7,056 nt of DNA from Gemmatimonadales bacterium UBA4718 (GTDB lineage Bacteria; Gemmatimonadota; Gemmatimonadetes; Gemmatimonadales; Gemmatimonadaceae): NCBI GenBank assembly GCA_002404375.1, contig DHJO01000075.1:309-7364 (forward strand). Reading direction: 5' to 3'. A program made the position numbers and the translations under genes. Under the pieces are notes generated by a model. The model made no database searches and was not told the origin of the DNA. It saw nothing but the letters and a program-made list of their open reading frames with translations. Positions 1 through 6,120 of this stretch are shown here, in pieces. Position 1 is the stretch's first letter, and each line of letters opens with the position of its first letter.

Positions 1-831
1 CGACTCCTGGCGCACGTCAGGCACGTTTTCGTGGACGAGCCGGATCTATTGGTCGCCTCGTCGTGGTTGGAGCTCGAATCATTCATCCGCCGAAAACCGG
101 TGAATGTTGTCGTTCTCGACCCGTCAGCAGACGGCACACTGAATGTCGGAGCGGTCGCAGGACTGCTGAAGCGCTACCCGTCGCTACCGCTCATTGCGTA
201 CGTCACGCTCCACGCTCCCGCATTCAAGGCGATCGCCCAGCTCGGACGACTTGGGCTCGAGGACGTGGTCCTGCACCATTTTGACGATGCGCCTGAGCGG
301 TTCCGGGAGAGGGTCGAGCAGGTTCAGGGGAACTCGCTGACGCACCGCGTGATCGAGGAGCTCAATGGCTCACTCAGGATGCTTCCCCGACAGCTCTTCG
401 TCACGATCGAGAACCTGTTCCAACAGCCGCACCGTTACACAAGCGCGCTCGACCTCGCGATGGAGGGAATCGCCATCGTCAGCGTGTATCGAAATCTGGA
501 TGCAGCACACCTCGGCTCGCCGAAGCGCCTTCTTATCGCCGCCAAGGTACTACGCGGGTTTGGCTATCTGCGGGACCCGGGTTATTCGGTCCTCGATGTC
601 TCGATCAAGCTGGGATACAAGACAGCGCGAATTTTCTCGCATCACTGGGTCAGTATTTTTGGCCTGACGCCAGCGCGCGTGCGCAACCGGTTGACGGACG
701 ACGATGCCGTCGACCTCGTCCTTCGTTGGATTCGGGCGGCCGGAGATGATTCAACTCTGCCGGACGCCGACAAGCTCTCAGGAGTGCGCGTCAGCCACCG
801 CAGGCGACACAGAAGGCCGGAGCCCAGCTAG
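1..831 (+). CDS. AraC-type transcriptional regulator with receiver-like N-terminal domain (5' end outside window)
   Basis: The frame is open from base 1, and the residues before the first possible internal start (GTG at 31) read as part of the same fold, so I treat the gene as beginning upstream of the window. Counting from that GTG, residues 1-95 resemble a degenerate response-regulator receiver: a beta strand ending in an Asp (VVVLDPSADG, Asp30), then a second strand LPLIAYV and the segment GLEDVVLHHFDD. Residues about 138-220 look like an AraC-type double helix-turn-helix, with the hallmark order 'AAKVLRGFGYLRDPGYSV', 'DVSIKLGYKTARIFSHHW' and 'FGLTPARVR'. The inferred role is a cytoplasmic DNA-binding regulator with unknown targets and signal. 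The conserved acidic pair and Lys of a true receiver are not clearly visible, so phosphorylation is doubtful. The stop at 829-831 interlocks with the stop of the opposite-strand small gene. Confidence 0.75.
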   Translation, partial: RLLAHVRHVFVDEPDLLVASSWLELESFIRRKPVNVVVLDPSADGTLNVGAVAGLLKRYPSLPLIAYVTLHAPAFKAIAQLGRLGLEDVVLHHFDDAPERFRERVEQVQGNSLTHRVIEELNGSLRMLPRQLFVTIENLFQQPHRYTSALDLAMEGIAIVSVYRNLDAAHLGSPKRLLIAAKVLRGFGYLRDPGYSVLDVSIKLGYKTARIFSHHWVSIFGLTPARVRNRLTDDDAVDLVLRWIRAAGDDSTLPDADKLSGVRVSHRRRHRRPEPS

Positions 832-1061
832 TCCCACTGCAGGATGCCCTTCATGTCATCCAGAAGAGGAACCGCGGAGGTTGATCGCTGAGGAGCATCC
901 GGGTCGCTGCGCTCATCGGCGACTCGAAGGAAATCGCTCCACGGATTGCTCAGACGAACGGTTAACGGCACAGAATCCCCATCCCCAATCGCTTCTACCA
1001 CGAGTGGATGCGGCTTCTCGATCTCGTCAAACGGGTCCGGCTGGTCTTTGCGAGTGATCAT
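828..1061 (-). CDS. small hypothetical protein, coupled to the NlpC/P60 gene
   Basis: This 77-residue frame begins with an ATG that overlaps the stop of the upstream NlpC/P60 fusion gene in an ATGA arrangement (1058-1061), the usual sign of translational coupling. It ends with a TAG whose complement forms part of the AraC-like gene's stop (CTAG at 828-831). The product is soluble and acidic, rich in Asp, Glu and Pro. It has no signal peptide, membrane segment or Cys, and it ends in 'PLLDDMKGILQWD'. I recognise no family. No clear Shine-Dalgarno precedes the ATG, so expression would depend on re-initiation after the upstream gene. The case for it rests on the overlap, the protein-like composition, and the fact that it neatly fills the gap between two genes. 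A chance open frame remains possible. Confidence 0.45.
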   Translation of the reverse strand: MITRKDQPDPFDEIEKPHPLVVEAIGDGDSVPLTVRLSNPWSDFLRVADERSDPDAPQRSTSAVPLLDDMKGILQWD

Positions 1062-2203
1062 CTTGATGGCGGCGGGGCGCTGTCAGGTGGGTCGAAGCGA
1101 TCAAAGGCGATCGAAGAACCCCCGGCAAATGCGTTCCCTAATATGCGACTATCACCCCCCACCCGTCTAGCTGCAACCATGTGGTCCGCAAACCACCTGC
1201 CCCGGCGGGTACCGAGATCATCATAGCGGACGCCATTTCCGCTGGAGGAGGAGTGGATGAAGCGACCATTCCCCGCGTAGATCGCGACGTGGCTTATCCG
1301 TCCACCCTGCGAAAAGAGCATGAGGTCGCCAACGGCGAGAGAGCGCGTGGACGGCTCGACGGCGACGCCGGACCCGGCCATCTGACGTGAGGTCCGCGGC
1401 AGGTCTACGCCCTGTTGGCCGTACACATATTGAACGAACCCGGAGCAATCAAATCCAGACTCCGGGGATGACCCGCCATAGCGATACGGAACGCCGATAT
1501 ACCGCTCTGCGGCCGGCACTACTCTGCGAGCCGCTCCGCTCGCAGAGGTCGTGCTGGTTGGCCAATAAATTCCTCCCCGTCGTGGCGGTCGGGACGCCTC
1601 GGGGGGGCTGTCCGCCCCGCGCCGGTTCGAATAAACCGACGAACGTTGGCGACCTCCGCCAAAATGGAACGCAATGCCGACCCGATATTCGATTCCGCGG
1701 ACAAACTGGGAGTCAGCCGGATAGGCGGGCGCCGCCAGGTGTCGCGAACGCGCTTCGCCGTTGACCGAGAGTAGACGCCCCAGCGCTAGCTGGAGACCAC
1801 CACCGTAGCTCCAGGTGCGGATCGCGTCGGTAAAGCCAGTTGGCTGTGCGCTGCTTTCCATCCCAATTCCGCCAAAGGTATAGGGCATGAAGCCCTCGCC
1901 GAGACCCGCATTCACCGGTCCCAGCACCAGATCCGCATCGGTGGCCCAGACAAGACTGGAGGCGCCTTGGCTGAAGCCCGCCTGGGGCGACAGGGAGGAG
2001 ATGCCGAGCCCGCCGCTCCCGCGAATCCCGACATAGGGAGTACCCACGCTAAGCGAGAGACCGCCGAGAGTGCGAGTCACTGGCGCCGAATTGTCGAGCG
2101 CTCCAAAGAATTCGACGCCGCCGGCTACCTGGGCGGCGACTCCAACTGGTACCACAAAATACGATAGGACTCCAGAGAGACCTATCAAGCGTCGCAGGTT
2201 CAT
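1058..2203 (-). CDS. secreted NlpC/P60 (C40-type) peptidase fused to an outer-membrane-barrel-like domain
   Basis: The predicted product is 381 residues. I chose ATG 2203 because GGAG (2210-2213) sits six bases upstream; an in-frame GTG at 2215 would only add four residues and overlaps that site. Residues 1-24 form a signal peptide (MNLRR, then a hydrophobic core ending GVAA). Residues about 25-184 are Gly-rich alternating stretches typical of a small outer-membrane beta barrel (YVGIRGSGGLG, YTFGGIGME, YGGGLQLALGR), closing with EYRVGIAFHFG. A Pro/Arg/Ser-rich linker (about 185-228) leads to an NlpC/P60 domain (about 229-348). There 'PYRYGG', 'GFDCSGF' (Cys253), 'ISHVAIYAGNG' (His305) and 'FIHSSSSG' (His317) supply the expected Cys-His-His catalytic residues. 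The family cleaves peptide bonds in peptidoglycan stems. The inferred location is the periplasm, tethered to the outer membrane, but the barrel call rests on pattern only. The 3' end overlaps the small downstream gene by four bases. Confidence 0.92.
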   Translation of the reverse strand: MNLRRLIGLSGVLSYFVVPVGVAAQVAGGVEFFGALDNSAPVTRTLGGLSLSVGTPYVGIRGSGGLGISSLSPQAGFSQGASSLVWATDADLVLGPVNAGLGEGFMPYTFGGIGMESSAQPTGFTDAIRTWSYGGGLQLALGRLLSVNGEARSRHLAAPAYPADSQFVRGIEYRVGIAFHFGGGRQRSSVYSNRRGADSPPEASRPPRRGGIYWPTSTTSASGAARRVVPAAERYIGVPYRYGGSSPESGFDCSGFVQYVYGQQGVDLPRTSRQMAGSGVAVEPSTRSLAVGDLMLFSQGGRISHVAIYAGNGRFIHSSSSGNGVRYDDLGTRRGRWFADHMVAARRVGGDSRILGNAFAGGSSIAFDRFDPPDSAPPPSR

Positions 2204-2209
2204 ACGCGA

Positions 2210-2213
2210 CTCC
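2210..2213 (-). promoter_or_regulatory. Shine-Dalgarno site of the NlpC/P60 fusion gene
   Basis: On the minus strand this reads GGAG, six bases before ATG 2203. It decides the start in favour of 2203 over the in-frame GTG at 2215, whose own upstream sequence lacks a comparable site. Confidence 0.7.
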
Positions 2214-2440
2214 ACTGAAGAGGTTGGGGCCTATTGAGGCATTAGGAGTACCACCTGTGCCAAATACCTAAGTCGATGTATTGCAACGGCTTGGGCGATC
2301 AAGCGCTGGCGGGAACATCTGATTGTCACCTTTCTCGGACAAGTCGGGAGGTCACAGGAACGATCTGACTTGGGAGGGTATGACCAAAGACGCCTGCTTT
2401 GCGTGGGAGTTACGCACGCGCGCGCCCGAAACATGAACGC

Positions 2441-2446
2441 GAGGAG
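2441..2446 (+). promoter_or_regulatory. Shine-Dalgarno site of the DUF1906 gene
   Basis: GAGGAG lies four bases before ATG 2451. This close but strong match favours 2451 over the in-frame ATG at 2433 and the TTG at 2370. The resulting protein begins directly with a signal-peptide-like segment. Confidence 0.6.
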
Positions 2447-2450
2447 CACG

Positions 2451-3434
2451 ATGCCAAAAATCGAATGGCGATCGATACTAGCGCTGCTCTCTGCGGGGTT
2501 GATCGCTTCCAACGGTTCGCTGCGCTCCGCCATCACCACGCCTTCGATCAGCGAGGCGGTCACGACTGCGTCCGCCAACATCGCCGAGGACTTGTCTAGT
2601 GGCCCGCACCTCGGCTTCGACACGTTCTCCTATCCTGGCGATGCTGCAATGCTCGCGTGGCAAACGGGCGACAAGCCGTACAAATGGGTGGGTTATTACC
2701 TGACGGCACCGTGTCACAGCGATTCCTCGTGGGAAGGAAAGCGCGATACGCTTTCTAACATGGGTTGGGGAATGGCGGTGATTTACGTTGGTCAGCAGAC
2801 CTGGGGCAGAACTCCCGGTGCGAGGATCGCGGTAACGCGATTCGTGACCAAGCGTGTGCGACAGGTCAGAACTCGGAATGGCAAGCGTGTCGTCAACTAC
2901 GTCAACAAGCGCGTTCCAGTGCGCGTGATGGTCTCACCGCGAGCCTCTCGCAACACGACGTGTTCGACGCAGTTCGTAAGCGCGTCTCGAGGGACCGCGG
3001 ATGCAACCGATGCTGTGGCGAAGACTGCGGCCGAGGGATTTGCCAAGGGGACGGTGATTTTTCTCGACATCGAGCGAATGGACGTAGTCCCACAGGCAAT
3101 GCGGGACTACTACCGCGCCTGGACGAGGCAAGTGATCGAGGATGGGCGTTTTCGACCCGCCTACTACGCGCACAGCTTCAACGCGAATCTGGTTTACGGC
3201 GACGTGAAGCAGGTGTTGTCAGGCGCGGGGATTTCCACCGATCCACCGTTCTGGATCTCCGGCGGCGACGGATTCTCCAAGGATAAAGCCCCATCGGATG
3301 TCGGGCACGCGTTCGCACAGGTGTGGCAAGGCATTCTCGACGTTGTGGAGACTCACAACGGGGTCAGGCTGCCAATCGACGTCAATGTCGCACAGCTTCC
3401 TTCGCCTTCGGAGAGCTATCGCGCCGGAGAATAG
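2451..3434 (+). CDS. secreted Rv2525c-like (DUF1906) glycoside-hydrolase-like protein
   Basis: The predicted product is 327 residues. The start at ATG 2451 is chosen for its GAGGAG site and the N-terminal signal-like segment (MPKIEWR, then SILALLSAGLIAS). The core matches the TIM-barrel-like DUF1906 fold of Mycobacterium Rv2525c: 'HLGFDTFSYPGD' (Asp57), 'KWVGYYLTAPCH', 'GWGMAVIYVGQQ', 'AKGTVIFLDIERMD' (Asp206, Glu208), 'RPAYYAHSF' and 'FWISGGDGF', ending with 'QVWQ' and 'IDVNVAQ'. The acidic residues in FLDIE are where related hydrolases keep catalytic carboxylates; a substrate is not established for this family, though cell-wall glycans are suspected. Residues about 125-167 form an unusual insertion with 14 Arg/Lys and no Asp/Glu. 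Cys88 and Cys171 could form a disulfide. The gene is divergent from the NlpC/P60 gene and convergent with the DUF983 gene, six bases apart. Confidence 0.87.
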   Translation: MPKIEWRSILALLSAGLIASNGSLRSAITTPSISEAVTTASANIAEDLSSGPHLGFDTFSYPGDAAMLAWQTGDKPYKWVGYYLTAPCHSDSSWEGKRDTLSNMGWGMAVIYVGQQTWGRTPGARIAVTRFVTKRVRQVRTRNGKRVVNYVNKRVPVRVMVSPRASRNTTCSTQFVSASRGTADATDAVAKTAAEGFAKGTVIFLDIERMDVVPQAMRDYYRAWTRQVIEDGRFRPAYYAHSFNANLVYGDVKQVLSGAGISTDPPFWISGGDGFSKDKAPSDVGHAFAQVWQGILDVVETHNGVRLPIDVNVAQLPSPSESYRAGE

Positions 3435-3445
3435 CTTGTGCTATT
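3430..3445. repeat. small inverted repeat spanning two facing stop codons
   Basis: AATAGC, loop TTGT, GCTATT: a perfect 6-bp dyad that includes the TAG of the DUF1906 gene and the TAG of the DUF983 gene on the other strand. Facing TAG codons are complementary by definition, so only half of the stem is informative. The stem is AT-rich and weak and has no long T-run. It may act as a minimal bidirectional stop signal or be coincidence. Confidence 0.4.
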
Positions 3446-3857
3446 TCACGCGAGTGATAAAGTCCTCGCGCTTTGGCGGGCGAAAAATGAGATCGACGGC
3501 AAGCCACGTAGTCTTGGCAAAGGGATAGCAGAACACTGCACCCGCAATCGAGAGCGCGACTCCTCCGTATTGAATCGCATCCCAGGGCGGATTGGGCCAG
3601 GTTACCACAACCACGACGAGAAACACACCCGCGAGCAGCGTCTCGACGGCAATGAGGTTGAGCGTATAAGCGCCAATGAAATAGTCGGGCTCGCCCCGCT
3701 CTAGAAGAATGCCGCAGTTCGGACAGCGCTCTCTCATTTTGAAGAACTCGTAGAAGAGACCTCCCCGACCGCAGTTGGGGCAGCACAGGAGCAGAGCTCG
3801 CCCGAGCAATCTCCACGGAGATTGGTGAGAGATGTTGGGGTGAGACTCGCCCGTCAC
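3441..3857 (-). CDS. DUF983 family zinc-ribbon membrane protein
   Basis: The predicted product is 138 residues, starting at GTG 3857, two bases after the aldo/keto reductase stop. Near the N-terminus are two CPNCG motifs (Cys26/Cys29 and Cys45/Cys48), a four-cysteine zinc-ribbon arrangement, with 'GRGGLFYEFFKMRERC' between them. It continues with 'ERGEPDYFIGAYTLN', then two hydrophobic membrane segments at about 62-87 and 95-116, and a basic C-terminal tail. This order and length are typical of DUF983 proteins, which are common in bacteria and have no established function. The site of action is inferred to be the inner membrane with the ribbon in the cytoplasm. No clear Shine-Dalgarno precedes the GTG, so translation is probably coupled to the gene before it. 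Confidence 0.93.
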   Translation of the reverse strand: MTGESHPNISHQSPWRLLGRALLLCCPNCGRGGLFYEFFKMRERCPNCGILLERGEPDYFIGAYTLNLIAVETLLAGVFLVVVVVTWPNPPWDAIQYGGVALSIAGAVFCYPFAKTTWLAVDLIFRPPKREDFITRVK

Positions 3858-3859
3858 GG

Positions 3860-4834
3860 TTAGTGGCCGCGCACGGCGTGAGGCTTGTATGGCTCCTCGA
3901 GCGCGCGCACGTGATCTTCCGACAGACTTACATCGAGCGACCGCACCGCGCTCTCCAGATGCTCGAGCTTGGTTGCCCCGACAATCGGCGCCGAAACGCC
4001 AGGGCGCTGCAGCAGCCAGGCGAGAGCGACTTCGGAGGGCGAGACGCCGAGCTCATTCGCCACTTTTCTAACCGCCTCTATGACGAGCAGATCGGAAGGC
4101 GAATCGTAGAGATCAACGGCGTATGTGTCGCTGTCCGCCCGAGTCGTCCCTGACGATGGAGAGGGTGTAGTGCGGGCGAGCCGGCCCCGCGCGAGCGGCG
4201 ACCACGGAATTACGCCGACCCCTTCCTCGATGCACAGCGGAATCATCTCACGCTCTTCTTCGCGGTAGACGAGGTTGTAGTGATTCTGCATTGATATGAA
4301 TCGCGCCCAGCCGCGCCTCTCCGAAACGCTCAACGCGCGAGCCATCTGCCACGCATATCCGGAGCTTGCGCCGATGTAGCGCACTTTCCCCTGAGCAACG
4401 AGATGATCGAGCGCGCCGAGAGTCTCCTCAACGGGTACGGTGCTCTTGAAGCGGTGGATCTGATAAAGATCGATGGTCTCGACGCCGAGTCGGCGCAGGC
4501 TGGCTTCGCACGCCTGAACTATGTGCTTGCGGGAGATCCCACCCATGTTGGGTCCGCCACCCATTGGGAAGTGCACTTTGGTGGCGAGCACGATCTCCTC
4601 CATGTTTGCCATCTCGCGAAGTGCGCGGCCGGTTACCTCCTCGCTCACGCCCATTGAGTACATATCGGCGGTGTCAAAGAAGTTGATCCCGAGCTCCAAC
4701 GCTCTCTTGTAGAAAGGGCGGGCGTCGACTTCATCGAGTACCCACGGCCGCCATTTCGGCGTTCCGTAAGTCATACAGCCAAGACAAATCCTCGAGACCT
4801 CGAGCCCACTCCGGCCAAGCTGCGTGCGCTTCAT
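3860..4834 (-). CDS. aldo/keto reductase
   Basis: The predicted product is 324 residues. ATG 4834 is chosen because GGAG lies seven bases upstream and the protein then opens with the usual 'MKRTQLGRSGLEVSRICLG' first strand; a longer frame from 4891 adds 19 residues with no family likeness. The NADPH-dependent (beta/alpha)8 oxidoreductase tetrad is visible as Asp54 and Tyr59 (NFFDTADMY), Lys86 (LATKV) and His127 (LYQIHRF). 'GKVRYIGASS', 'QNHYNLVYREEEREMIP', 'GVIPWSPLARG' and 'PIVGATKLEHLE' mark the later strands and the cofactor-phosphate site. The closest style known to me is the YajO / aryl-alcohol-dehydrogenase-like group, but the substrate cannot be named from sequence. The enzyme is cytoplasmic. 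It is the first gene of a two-gene unit with the DUF983 gene and is divergent from the GH6 gene. Confidence 0.96.
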   Translation of the reverse strand: MKRTQLGRSGLEVSRICLGCMTYGTPKWRPWVLDEVDARPFYKRALELGINFFDTADMYSMGVSEEVTGRALREMANMEEIVLATKVHFPMGGGPNMGGISRKHIVQACEASLRRLGVETIDLYQIHRFKSTVPVEETLGALDHLVAQGKVRYIGASSGYAWQMARALSVSERRGWARFISMQNHYNLVYREEEREMIPLCIEEGVGVIPWSPLARGRLARTTPSPSSGTTRADSDTYAVDLYDSPSDLLVIEAVRKVANELGVSPSEVALAWLLQRPGVSAPIVGATKLEHLESAVRSLDVSLSEDHVRALEEPYKPHAVRGH

Positions 4835-4841
4835 TCTGTAG

Positions 4842-4845
4842 CTCC
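4842..4845 (-). promoter_or_regulatory. Shine-Dalgarno site of the aldo/keto reductase gene
   Basis: Reads GGAG on the minus strand, seven bases before ATG 4834. It settles the start at 4834 rather than the longer frame from 4891. Confidence 0.7.
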
Positions 4846-4930
4846 AGGTGTGCGCGTCCGCACGGAACAGATGAATGGGGAAGGGTATCAACTGGCGTGG
4901 CCAGGCAGTTATTCTCGCCTGGCCTCGAGG

Positions 4931-4941
4931 AATATTATATA
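4931..4941. promoter_or_regulatory. AT-rich candidate divergent -10 region
   Basis: An AT-only island in a GC-rich window, midway between the divergent aldo/keto reductase and GH6 genes. On the minus strand it contains a perfect TATAAT (4939-4934), about 100 bases before ATG 4834. On the plus strand it contains TATTAT (4933-4938), one base from consensus. I see no good -35 element at 16-18 bases for either direction, so this is a candidate only. Confidence 0.4.
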
Positions 4942-4949
4942 CCGGCCGA

Positions 4950-4975
4950 GGGCGTGTTTTTTTCTGGACACGCTC
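4950..4975 (+). promoter_or_regulatory. stem-loop upstream of the GH6 start, with seven T's
   Basis: GGGCGTGT (4950-4957) pairs with ACACGCTC (4968-4975) in an 8-bp stem with one G-U wobble, around a ten-base loop that begins with six of a run of seven T's (4957-4963). It ends 11 bases before ATG 4987, so in the mRNA it would lie just before the GH6 initiation region. It could be an operator, a leader hairpin affecting translation, or chance. Confidence 0.45.
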
Positions 4976-4986
4976 GTCGTAGAAGT

Positions 4987-6051
4987 ATGCGGGTACTCAT
5001 GATGCGTGCACTCGTAACGCGCAGCAGTGCGCGCGTTCAAAATTCGTCGGTGGGCTTTGCCGCCGTAGATGCAGCGCTGGTTTATCTCTGCCTGCTCACG
5101 GTCGGACTTGCACTCGTGCCAGCACCTGCCGTCGCGCAATCAGCGAGCCAGGCGTTCATCAACCTGTTCTCGGGCGCGCGCCTCTATGTGGATCCTTCGT
5201 CCGCTGCGAAGCGACAGGCGGACGCGTGGAGAAGGTCGCGCCCCTCAGATGCCGAGCTGATGGACAAAATCGCCGCCCAGCCGGTGGCGCAGTGGCTGGG
5301 CGGCTGGAACGTAGATATCGGCCGTGACGTTGCCGACGCGGTGTCGCGGATCACGGGGTCGAGGGCGCTCCCGGTTTTTGTCGCCTACAACATTCCCGGT
5401 CGTGACTGCGGGCAGTATTCGGCCGGTGGCGCAAACGGTAGCAACGCGTACAAGAGCTGGATTCGAGATTTTGCCAATGGACTCGGCAATCGCAAAGCGG
5501 TTGTCATTCTCGAGCCCGATGCGCTGGCCGGGATGAGCTGTCTCAGCCAGCCGCTCCAAGAGGAGCGGCTGAATCTCATTCACGACGCAGTGCGCGTGCT
5601 CAAGGCGCATGGCGCGGCCGTATACATAGATGCTGGCCACGCGCGGTGGGTTGCTCCCCAGGAAATCGCGAACCGCCTCAACCGGGCGGGAATCGCCGAC
5701 GCGGATGGGTTCAGCCTGAATATCTCCAACTTCCTCGCCAACTCGGTGAACATCGCCTACGGGACAGAAGTCTCGAAGAGAGTCGGCGGCAAGCACTTCA
5801 TCATCGACACCAGTCGCAACGGGCAGGGCGCGACGAACGCCGGCAACTGGTGCAATCCCACTGGGCAACGCGTGGGTCCAGCTCCCACTACGCGCACGGG
5901 GAATCCGCTCGTCGATGCGTTTCTATGGATAAAGACTCCCGGAGAGTCGGACGGTACGTGTGGCGGAGGACCACCGGCCGGCAAATGGTGGGCTGAATAC
6001 GCGCTCGGTCTGGCCGGCGGCGCGTGGGATCGCCTGCTCGGAAGGAAATAG
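4987..6051 (+). CDS. secreted glycoside hydrolase family 6 (cellulase: endoglucanase or cellobiohydrolase)
   Basis: The predicted product is 354 residues from ATG 4987. Starts at 4999 and 5002 are nearly as good, and a GTG at 4897 is unlikely because it would bury the signal peptide 50 residues in. The ribosome site is poor for all of them. A long basic n-region precedes a hydrophobic core (LVYLCLLTVGLALVPAP) and an AVA-Q cleavage site near residue 50. The mature part is a single GH6 domain: 'FVAYNIPGRDCGQYSAGGA' (Asp140), 'VVILEPDALAGM' (Asp178, the expected catalytic acid), 'VYIDAGHARWV', 'SLNISNF', 'IIDTSRNGQG', 'WCNPTGQRVG' and 'LWIKTPGESDGTC' (Asp322). The Cys pairs 141/185 and 289/325 match the two family disulfides. 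GH6 enzymes invert beta-1,4-glucan bonds. No carbohydrate-binding module is attached. No other cellulose genes flank it. Confidence 0.95.
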   Translation: MRVLMMRALVTRSSARVQNSSVGFAAVDAALVYLCLLTVGLALVPAPAVAQSASQAFINLFSGARLYVDPSSAAKRQADAWRRSRPSDAELMDKIAAQPVAQWLGGWNVDIGRDVADAVSRITGSRALPVFVAYNIPGRDCGQYSAGGANGSNAYKSWIRDFANGLGNRKAVVILEPDALAGMSCLSQPLQEERLNLIHDAVRVLKAHGAAVYIDAGHARWVAPQEIANRLNRAGIADADGFSLNISNFLANSVNIAYGTEVSKRVGGKHFIIDTSRNGQGATNAGNWCNPTGQRVGPAPTTRTGNPLVDAFLWIKTPGESDGTCGGGPPAGKWWAEYALGLAGGAWDRLLGRK

Positions 6052-6078
6052 AAGGCAGCAACACATCGACAGTCGGCC

Positions 6079-6110
6079 AACCCCTCACGAAAGTCGAGGG
6101 GTTTGTCATT
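6079..6110 (+). terminator. rho-independent-like terminator of the GH6 gene
   Basis: AACCCCTC (6079-6086) pairs perfectly with GAGGGGTT (6096-6103). Inside, AC/GT pairs close a GAAA tetraloop (6089-6092), leaving one bulged C at 6095. The hairpin starts 27 bases after the GH6 stop and is followed by a short T-containing tail (TTTGTCATT). The T-run is weaker than the classical form, so efficiency is uncertain. Confidence 0.6.
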
Positions 6111-6120
6111 ATAGGGGCAG

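Larger units (their letters stand above)
2204..2450. other. divergent intergenic region between the NlpC/P60 and DUF1906 genes
   Basis: The region should carry promoters for both divergent genes, but I find no convincing sigma-70 pair on either strand. On the plus strand a GGAAC (2357-2361) followed after 17 bases by TATGAC (2379-2384) vaguely resembles an ECF-type promoter. This is weak and could be chance. Open frames that cross this region on both strands lack start signals and look like shadows. Confidence 0.4.

Noticed and set aside
828..831. CTAG palindrome at the convergent stops of the AraC-like and small genes
   Set aside because: It follows automatically from two TAG stops overlapping on opposite strands, so it carries no extra information.
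1387..1764. A 125-residue plus-strand open frame
   Set aside because: It is antisense to the barrel and linker part of the NlpC/P60 fusion, with no domain and a composition typical of a shadow.
2231..2623. A 130-residue minus-strand open frame across the divergent intergenic region
   Set aside because: It overlaps the signal-peptide coding part of the DUF1906 gene on the opposite strand, shows no domain, and would fill the only promoter space of two real genes.
3382..3816. A 144-residue minus-strand open frame
   Set aside because: It is an alternative frame of the DUF983 gene. The real frame carries the two CPNCG motifs and membrane segments, whereas this one is Arg/Ser/Cys-rich without structure.
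4897..4986. Longer start (GTG 4897) for the GH6 protein
   Set aside because: The added residues are not signal-like, and the frame would cover the AT-rich promoter candidate and hairpin. A start at 4987 or slightly later places the signal peptide normally.
5245..5868. A 207-residue open frame on the minus strand
   Set aside because: It lies wholly antisense to the GH6 catalytic domain, whose motifs and disulfide cysteines are intact. The antisense protein has no recognisable domain and low-complexity Arg/Val/Gly content typical of a shadow frame in GC-rich DNA.
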